Assembly (NCBI RefSeq): GCF_018812025.1
Contig: NC_063044.1
Location: 43,119,330-43,183,329, forward strand
Source of the DNA: Megalobrama amblycephala
Taxonomy: Eukaryota; Chordata; Actinopteri; Cypriniformes; Xenocyprididae
DNA: 64,000 bases
Reading direction: 5' to 3'
Shown piece after piece: positions 57,971-64,000 of the stretch. Position numbers and translations under genes: made by a program. Under the pieces are notes generated by a model. That model was not told the origin of the DNA, did no database searches, and worked only from the letters and a program-made list of their open reading frames with translations. The stretch's first letter is position 1. The number at the start of each line of letters is the position of its first letter.

Positions 57971-59019
57971 TAATAAGAGCATCACAATTTTATTTGTTGT
58001 CATCATTGGGTGATACTGACACAACATAAAATTGTAAAATAAAGCCACAAATAGTAAAACAAAGCAATTTCTTTATTCCTGCTTCAATGCACTCTGGGAG
58101 TACACTTCCTCAGATCACAGATATAATTAATTTGACAAAACTTAAATGGTTTTAGCTTACTTAATTGAATTAAGGCAACGAGTTTGACAATTAAGTAAAC
58201 TGAACAAATTTGTTTTTACAGTGTAAAATCACAAAACCTGTCGTGAAGAAAAGTGTTCTCTATCTGGAAATGAAGCTTAGAAGTCAGAGTTCCAGATGTC
58301 AAAATTAGACTTTATTGAGCAAATCAACAAAGCCAAGATGCCTGTAGGACATCTGAGTTTGTCTCTGGCCAGGGCACAATTCTTATAGTTTTCTTATCTG
58401 TTATTTCACAATACCCAAGGGATTTCAATCTTTGGTAAGATTCACCCCTCCTGTTTCCCCATAATTAAGTTCTACATCTTTTGCTTTCTCTCTAATTGTG
58501 GAATACTGCCAAATGATGGTAAATCCTTTCTCATAGGCAAAATGTAACATTCTCCAAGGCCAGTCAACACTTTGTGTTTTTGTAGGGCTTTAAATTTTAG
58601 ACAACAGAATGCTCAGACAAAACTCAAAAGTATGTGTATTTCGATTTGTGGGGTGATTTTGTGGAACAGTCTGAACAATTCAATCAAATAAAGTGTAAAT
58701 ATCTTGCAATTAAAAAAAAAAAGTATGAGAGATTTATTTTTGATAAGTACAAAAGTGGGGCCGGAGAGTGATAATTTAACTGTTGCTAATGCTGCTTGAA
58801 TTTTGTTTCTGTTTGTTCTTCCTTATATTAATAGCTAGATTTAATAAGGATTTAATAAGCCTAGGGCTTATCCCTGCCTATCCCTCTGCAACCACAAAGA
58901 AAGTTTTATAGAAGAATACAGAAGAAAAAAATCTTTTGGGTGCATTTTATTCTACAAAGTTTTCAAAATTTTTAATGTGTAGTTTTATGGTTACGTTCAC
59001 AAGTATAATTTAAATGCAT

Positions 59020-62000
59020 TTATGCTGTATCTGCCATAGTCACAGCTGCCTCTTCTGCATGCATTTTCTGTAAAGCTGCATTGAAACGATATGTATTGTA
59101 AAAAGCGTTATACAAATAAATTTGATATTGAAATTGAAATTCTGTGAGTGGAGCCGAGGCTGTAGTCATGTCTGCCACTTCTGTAGTCATGTCTTCATCT
59201 ACTGTGACCGCTATCATAGTTGTCTCTTCTGAGACCGCAGTTGCTGATGCAGTCATAGTTGTCTCTTCTGTGAACACAGTCGCTGCTGTAGTCATAGTTG
59301 TCTCTTCTGTGACCGCAGCTGCTGATGCAGTTGTCTCTTCTGTGACCGCAGTCGCTGCTGTAATCATAGTTGTCTCTTCTGTGACTGCAGTCGCTGCTGT
59401 ACTCATAGTTGTCTCTTCTGTGACCGCAGTCGCTGCTGTAGTCATAGTTGTCTCTTCTGTGACCGCAGCTACTGATGCAGTCATAGTTGTCTCTTCTGTG
59501 ACCGTAGTCGCTGCTGTAGTCATAGTTGTGTCTTCTGTGACCGTAGTCGCTGCTGTAGTCATAGTTGTCTCTTCTGTGACCGCAGTCGCTGCTGTAGTCA
59601 TAGTTGTCTCTTCTTTGACAGCAGTCGCTGCTGTAGTCATAGTTGTCTCTTCTTTAACAGCAGTCGCTGCTGTAGTCACGGTTGTCTCTTCTTTGACAGC
59701 AGTCGCTGCTGTAGTCATGGTTGCCTTTCCTTTATTCGGATCTATGAGCGGGATAAAAACACTTGTAAACGCACTTCCAATCGCAGAAAAGGCACTTGCG
59801 ATCGCACTTAAAGCTGCCATCAAGGCAAGTCCAATCATATCAAATAAGGAAGAACCGACATCATCCTCAGTCTGACCAGGATCCTTATCTTCATCAACAG
59901 ACTTGGTTGCCTTTTGTTTGACCGTAGTCTTTGTTGTAGTCACAGTTGTCGCTTTTGTGACTGTAGTCGCTGATGTAGTCATAGTTGTCTCTTCTGTGAC
60001 CACAGTCGCTGCTGTAGTCATAGTTGTCTCTTCTGTGACCGCAGTCGCTGCTGTAGTCATAGTTGGCTCTTCTGTGACTGTAGTCGCTGCTGTAGTCATA
60101 GTTGGCTCTTCTGTGACTGTAGTCGCTGCTGTAGTCATAGTTGGCTCTTCTGTGACAGTACTCGCTGATGTAGTCACAGTTGGCTCTTCTGTGACTGTAC
60201 TCGCTGATGTAGTCATAGTTGTCTCTTCTGTGACTGTAGTCGCTGATGTAGTCATAGTTGGCTCTTCTGTGACTGTAGTCGCTGCTGTAGTCATAGTTGG
60301 CTCTTCTGTGACCGTAGTCGGTGCTGTAGTCATAGTTGTCTCTTCTGTGACCGTAGTCGCTGCTGTAGTCATAGTTGTCTCTTCTGTGACCGTAGTCGCT
60401 GCTGTAGTCATAGTTGGCTCTTCTGTGACCGTAGTTGCTGCTGTAGTCATAGTTGGCTCTTCTGTGACTGTACTCGCTGATGAAGTCATAGTTGTCTCTT
60501 CTGTGACTGTAGTCGCTGCTGTAGTTATAGTTGTCTCTTCTGTGACCGCAGTCGCTGCTGTAGTCATAGTTGGCCCTTCTGTGACTGTACTCGCTGATGA
60601 AGTCATAGTTGGCTCTTCTGTGACCGTAGTCGCTGATGTAGTCATAGTTGGATCTTCTGTGACTGTAGTCGCTGCTGTAGTTATAGTTGTCTCTTCTGTG
60701 ACCGCAGTCGCTGCTGTAGTCATAGTTGTCTGTTCTGTGACCGTAGTCGCTGCTGTAGTTATAGTTGTCTCTTCTGTGACCGCAGTAGTTGTCTCTTCTG
60801 TGACTGTACTCGCTGATGTAGTCATAGTTGTTTCTTCTGTGACCGCAGTTGCTGCTGTAGTTATAGTTGTCTCGTCTGTGACCGCAGTCGCTGCTGTAGT
60901 CATAGTTGTCTCTTCTGTGACCGTAGTCGCTGCTGTAGTCATAGTTGTCTCTTCTGTGACTGTAGTCGCTGCTGTAGTCATAGTTGGCTCTTCTGTGACC
61001 GTAGTCACTGACGTAGTGAAAGTTGTCTCTTCTGTGACAGCAGTCGCTGCTGTAGTCATAGTTGGCTCTTCTGTGACCGCAGTCGCTGCTGTAGTTATAG
61101 TTGTCTCGTCTGTGACCGCAGTCGCTGCTGTAGTCATAGTTGTCTTTTCTGTGACCGCAGTCACTGCTGCAGTCATAGTTGTCTCTTCTGTGACCGTAGT
61201 GCCTGCTGTAATCATAGTTGTCTCCTCTGTGACCATAGTCGATGCTGTAGTTATAGTTGTCTCTTCTGTGACCGCAGTTGCTGCTGTAGTCATAGTTGTC
61301 TCTTCTGTGACTGTACTCGCTGATGAAGTCATAGTTGGCTCTTCTGTGACTGTACTTGCTGATGTAGTCATAGTTGTCTCTTCTGTGACCGTAGTCACTG
61401 CTGTAGACATAGTTGGCTCTTCTGTGACTGTAGTCGCTGATGTAGTCATAGTTGGCTCTTCTGTGACTGTACTCGCTGATGTAGTCACAGTTGTCTCTTC
61501 AGCGACCGTTGTCGCTGATGCAGTCATAGTTGTCTCTTCTGTGACCGCAGTCGCTGCTGTAGTCATAGTTGGCTCTTCTGTGACCGCAGTCGCTGCTGTA
61601 GTCATAGTTGTCTCTTCTGTGACCGCAGTCGCTGATGAAGTCATGTTTGTCTCTTCTGTGACCGTAGCCGCTGATGGAGTCATGGTTGTCTCTTCTGTGA
61701 CTGCGGTCGCTGGTGTAGTTATAGTTTTCTCTTCTGTGACCGTAGTCGCTGACGTAGTGAAAGTTGTCTCGTTTGTGACCGCAGTTGCTGCTGTAGTCAT
61801 AGTTGTCTCTTCTGTGACCGCAGTCGCTGCTGTAGTCATAGTTGTCTCTTCTGTGACTGTACTTGCTGATGAAATCATAGTTGGCTCTTCTGTGACTGTA
61901 GTCGCTGATGTAGTGATAGTTGGCTCTTCTGTGACCGTAGTCACTGAGTAGTGAAAGTTGTCTCTTCTGTGAGAGCAGTCGCTGATGTAGTGATAGTTGG

Positions 62001-64000
62001 CTCTTCTGTGACCGCAGTCACTGACGTAGTGAAAGTTGTCTCTTCTGTGACAGCAGTCGCTGCTGTAGTCATAGTTGGCTCTTCTGTGACCGTAGTCGCT
62101 GCTGTAGTCAAAGTTGTCTCTTCTGAGACCGCAGTCGCTGCTGTAGTCATAGTTGTCTCTTCTGTGACCGCAGTCACTGACGGAGTGAAAGTTGTCTCTT
62201 CTGTGACAGCAGTCGCTGCTGTAGTCATAGTTGTCTCTTCTGTGACCGCAGTCGCTGCTGTAGTTATAGTTGTCTCTTCTGTGACCGTAGTCGCTGCTGT
62301 AGTCATAGTTGTCTCTTCTGTGACTGTACTCGCCGATGTAGTCATAGTTGGATCTTCTGTGACTGTAGTCGTTGCTGTAGTCATAGATGGCTCTTCTGTG
62401 ACCGTAGTCGGTGCTGTAGTCATAGTTGTCTCTTCTGTGACCGTAGTCGCTGCTGTAGTCATAGTTGTCTCTTCTGTGACCGTAGTCGCTGCTGTAGTCA
62501 TAGTTGTCTCTTCTGTGACCGTAGTTGCTGCTGTAGTCATAGTTGGCTCTTCTGTGACTGTACTCGCTGATGAAGTCATAGTTGGCTCTTCTGTGACTGT
62601 AGTCGCTGATGTAGTCATAGTTGGCTCTTCTGTGACTGTAGTCGCTGCTGTAGTCATAGTTGTCTGTTCTGTGACCGTAGTCGCTGCTGTAGTTATAGTT
62701 GTCTCTTCTGTGACCGCAGTCGCTGCTGTAGTCATAGTTGTTTCGTCTGTGACCGCAGTCGCTGCTGTAGTCATAGTTGTCTCTTCTGTGACCGCAGTCG
62801 CTGCTGTAGTCATAGTTGGCTCTTCTGTGACTGTACTCGCTGATGAAGTCATAGTTGGCTCTTCTGTGACTGTACTCGCTGATGAAGTCATAGTTGGCTC
62901 TTCTGTGACTGTACTCGCTGATGTAGTCATAGTTGTTTCTTCTGTGACCGCGGTTGCTGCTGTAGTTATAGTTGTCTCGTCTGTGACTGTAGTCGCTGCT
63001 GTAGTCATAGTTGGCTCTTCTGTGACCGTAGTCACTGACATAGTGAAAGTTGTCTCTTCTGTGACCGCAGTCGCTGCTGTAGTCATAGTTGTCTCGTCTG
63101 TGACCGCAGTCGCTGCTGTAGTTATAGTTGTCTCGTCTGTGACCGCAGTCGCTGCTGTAGTCATAGTTGTTTCTTCTGTGACTGCAGTCACTGCTGCAGT
63201 CATAGTTGTCTCTTCTGTGACCGTAGTGCCTGCTGTAGTCATAGTTGTCTCCTCTGTGACCATAGTCGCTGCTGTAGTTATAGTTGTCTTTTCTGTGACC
63301 GCAGTCGCTGCTGTAGTCATAGTTGTCTCTTCTGTGACTGTACTCGATGATGAAGTCATAGTTGGCTCTTCTGTGACTGTAGTCGCTGATGTAGTCATAG
63401 TTGTCTCTTCTGTGACTGTAGTCGCTGATGTAGACATAGTTGGCTCTTCTGTGACCGTAGTCGCTGATGTAATCATAGTTGTCTCTTTTGTGACCGTAGT
63501 TGCTGATGTAGTCCTAGTTGGCTCTTCTGTGGCTGTACTCGCTGATGTAGTCACAGTTGTCTCTTCAGCGACCGTTGTCGCTGATGCAGTCATAGTTGTC
63601 TCTTCTGTGACCGCGGTTGCTGCTGTAGACATAGTTGTCTCTTCTGTGACTGCAGTTGCTGCTGTAGTTATAGTTGTCTCGTCTGTGACTGTAGTCGCTG
63701 CTGTAGTCATAGTTGTCTCTTCTGTGACCGCAGTCGCTGCTGTAGTTATAGTTGTCTCTTCTGTGACCGTAGTCGCTGCTGTAGTCATAGTTGTCTCTTC
63801 TGTGACTGTACTCGCTGATGTAGTCATAGTTGGCTCTTCTGTGACTGTAGTCGTTGCTGTAGTCATAGATGGCTCTTCTGTGACCGTAGTCGGTGCTGTA
63901 GTCATAGTTGTCTCTTCTGTGACCGTAGTCGCTGCTGTAGTCATAGTTGTCTCTTCTGTGACCGTAGTCGCTGCTGTAGTCATAGTTGTCTCTTCTGTGA
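59020..64000 (-). CDS. Thr-repeat (mucin-like) protein, 3' part, runs off right edge
   Basis: It ends at 59020 with the same C-terminus (ending MADTA), hydrophobic block (about 59720-59923) and distal repeats as the first copy. Upstream it has an array of more than 100 of the 13-residue units (59923 to the window edge). Units are about half Thr, with a Glu pair: six Thr in TTAATAVTEETTM. This composition suggests dense O-glycosylation, as in mucins. The frame is open from 61944 to 59020 and, in another phase, from the window edge to 61941. A one-base deletion near 61946 (CACTGAGTAGTG where sister units have CACTGACGTAGTG) separates them. It may be a real disabling mutation or an assembly error in the array. 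By analogy with the left-edge gene, the missing N-terminus should lie beyond 64 kb. The hydrophobic segment could be membrane-associated; function unknown. Confidence 0.65.
59923..64000 (-). repeat. 39-bp coding minisatellite, second copy, continues past window
   Basis: More than 100 units of 39 bp with small variant classes arranged in higher-order blocks. Blocks of several units recur (for example 62340-62560 resembles 63780-64000), which indicates expansion by unequal exchange. Confidence 0.93.

Larger units (their letters stand above)
51984..61171. repeat. tandem segmental duplication (units 51984-56897 and 56898-61171)
   Basis: From GTCAAGGCGGG the sequence at 51984 and at 56898 is the same through the Tc1 3' part, the spacer and the Thr-repeat gene 3' end. 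Outside the array I saw only a poly(A) difference (12 versus 11 A near 53800/58715). The units differ by 640 bp: that single A, a 15-bp gap near 60786, and 624 bp, which is exactly 16 of the 39-bp units. The junction shares GTCA with both parents. Confidence 0.9.

Noticed and set aside
1..64000. CRISPR-like interpretation of the regular 39-bp array
   Set aside because: The units are contiguous with no unique spacers and keep an open reading frame. This is a coding minisatellite in a eukaryotic genome.

Overview
The window looks like a teleost chromosome segment, most likely a cyprinid (zebrafish/carp-like). The evidence is a spliced vertebrate gene fragment (the last two coding exons of slc25a38), Tc1, hAT, piggyBac-like, TTAA-flanked and Tf1/sushi-type Ty3/Gypsy elements, long (TA)n tracts, and introns with GT..AG borders. 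There are no bacterial operons, CRISPR arrays or rRNA genes. The species call is inference.

Layout. 1-3.3 kb: the 5' part of a minus-strand gene for a secreted, threonine-repeat (mucin-like) protein that runs off the left edge. 3.7-10.7 kb: an old inverted-repeat DNA transposon containing a full-length but dead Ty3/Gypsy chromovirus (4182-9071) with a visible 5-bp target duplication. 11-18 kb: duplicated non-coding blocks, a solo LTR with a second element nested in it, palindromic MITEs, and a nearly intact Tc1 element (16095-17300). 19.3-19.9 kb: a LINE-like remnant and a finTRIM-like fragment. 20.0-28.6 kb: one 8.5-kb DNA transposon with about 1.8-2.0-kb terminal inverted repeats and a perfect 8-bp target duplication. 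30.2-30.7 kb: slc25a38 3' exons on the plus strand. 31-50 kb: further non-autonomous elements (hAT, piggyBac-like, TTAA type, THAP-containing fold-back elements), a second solo LTR and two striking perfect palindromes. 51.4-64 kb: a Tc1 element, then the 3' part of a second minus-strand threonine-repeat gene, present twice because of a 4.9-kb tandem duplication. Its 39-bp repeat array runs off the right edge.

The main biological interest is the pair of repeat genes. The left edge shows the signal peptide, N-terminal domain and start of the repeats of one gene. The right part shows the repeats, an internal hydrophobic segment and the C-terminus of another. Both lie on the minus strand and their repeat units are related, so they are probably tandem paralogues with fast-changing repeat arrays. 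I do not recognise the N-terminal domain as a named family. Everything between them, apart from slc25a38, looks like transposon-derived or unassigned non-coding sequence.
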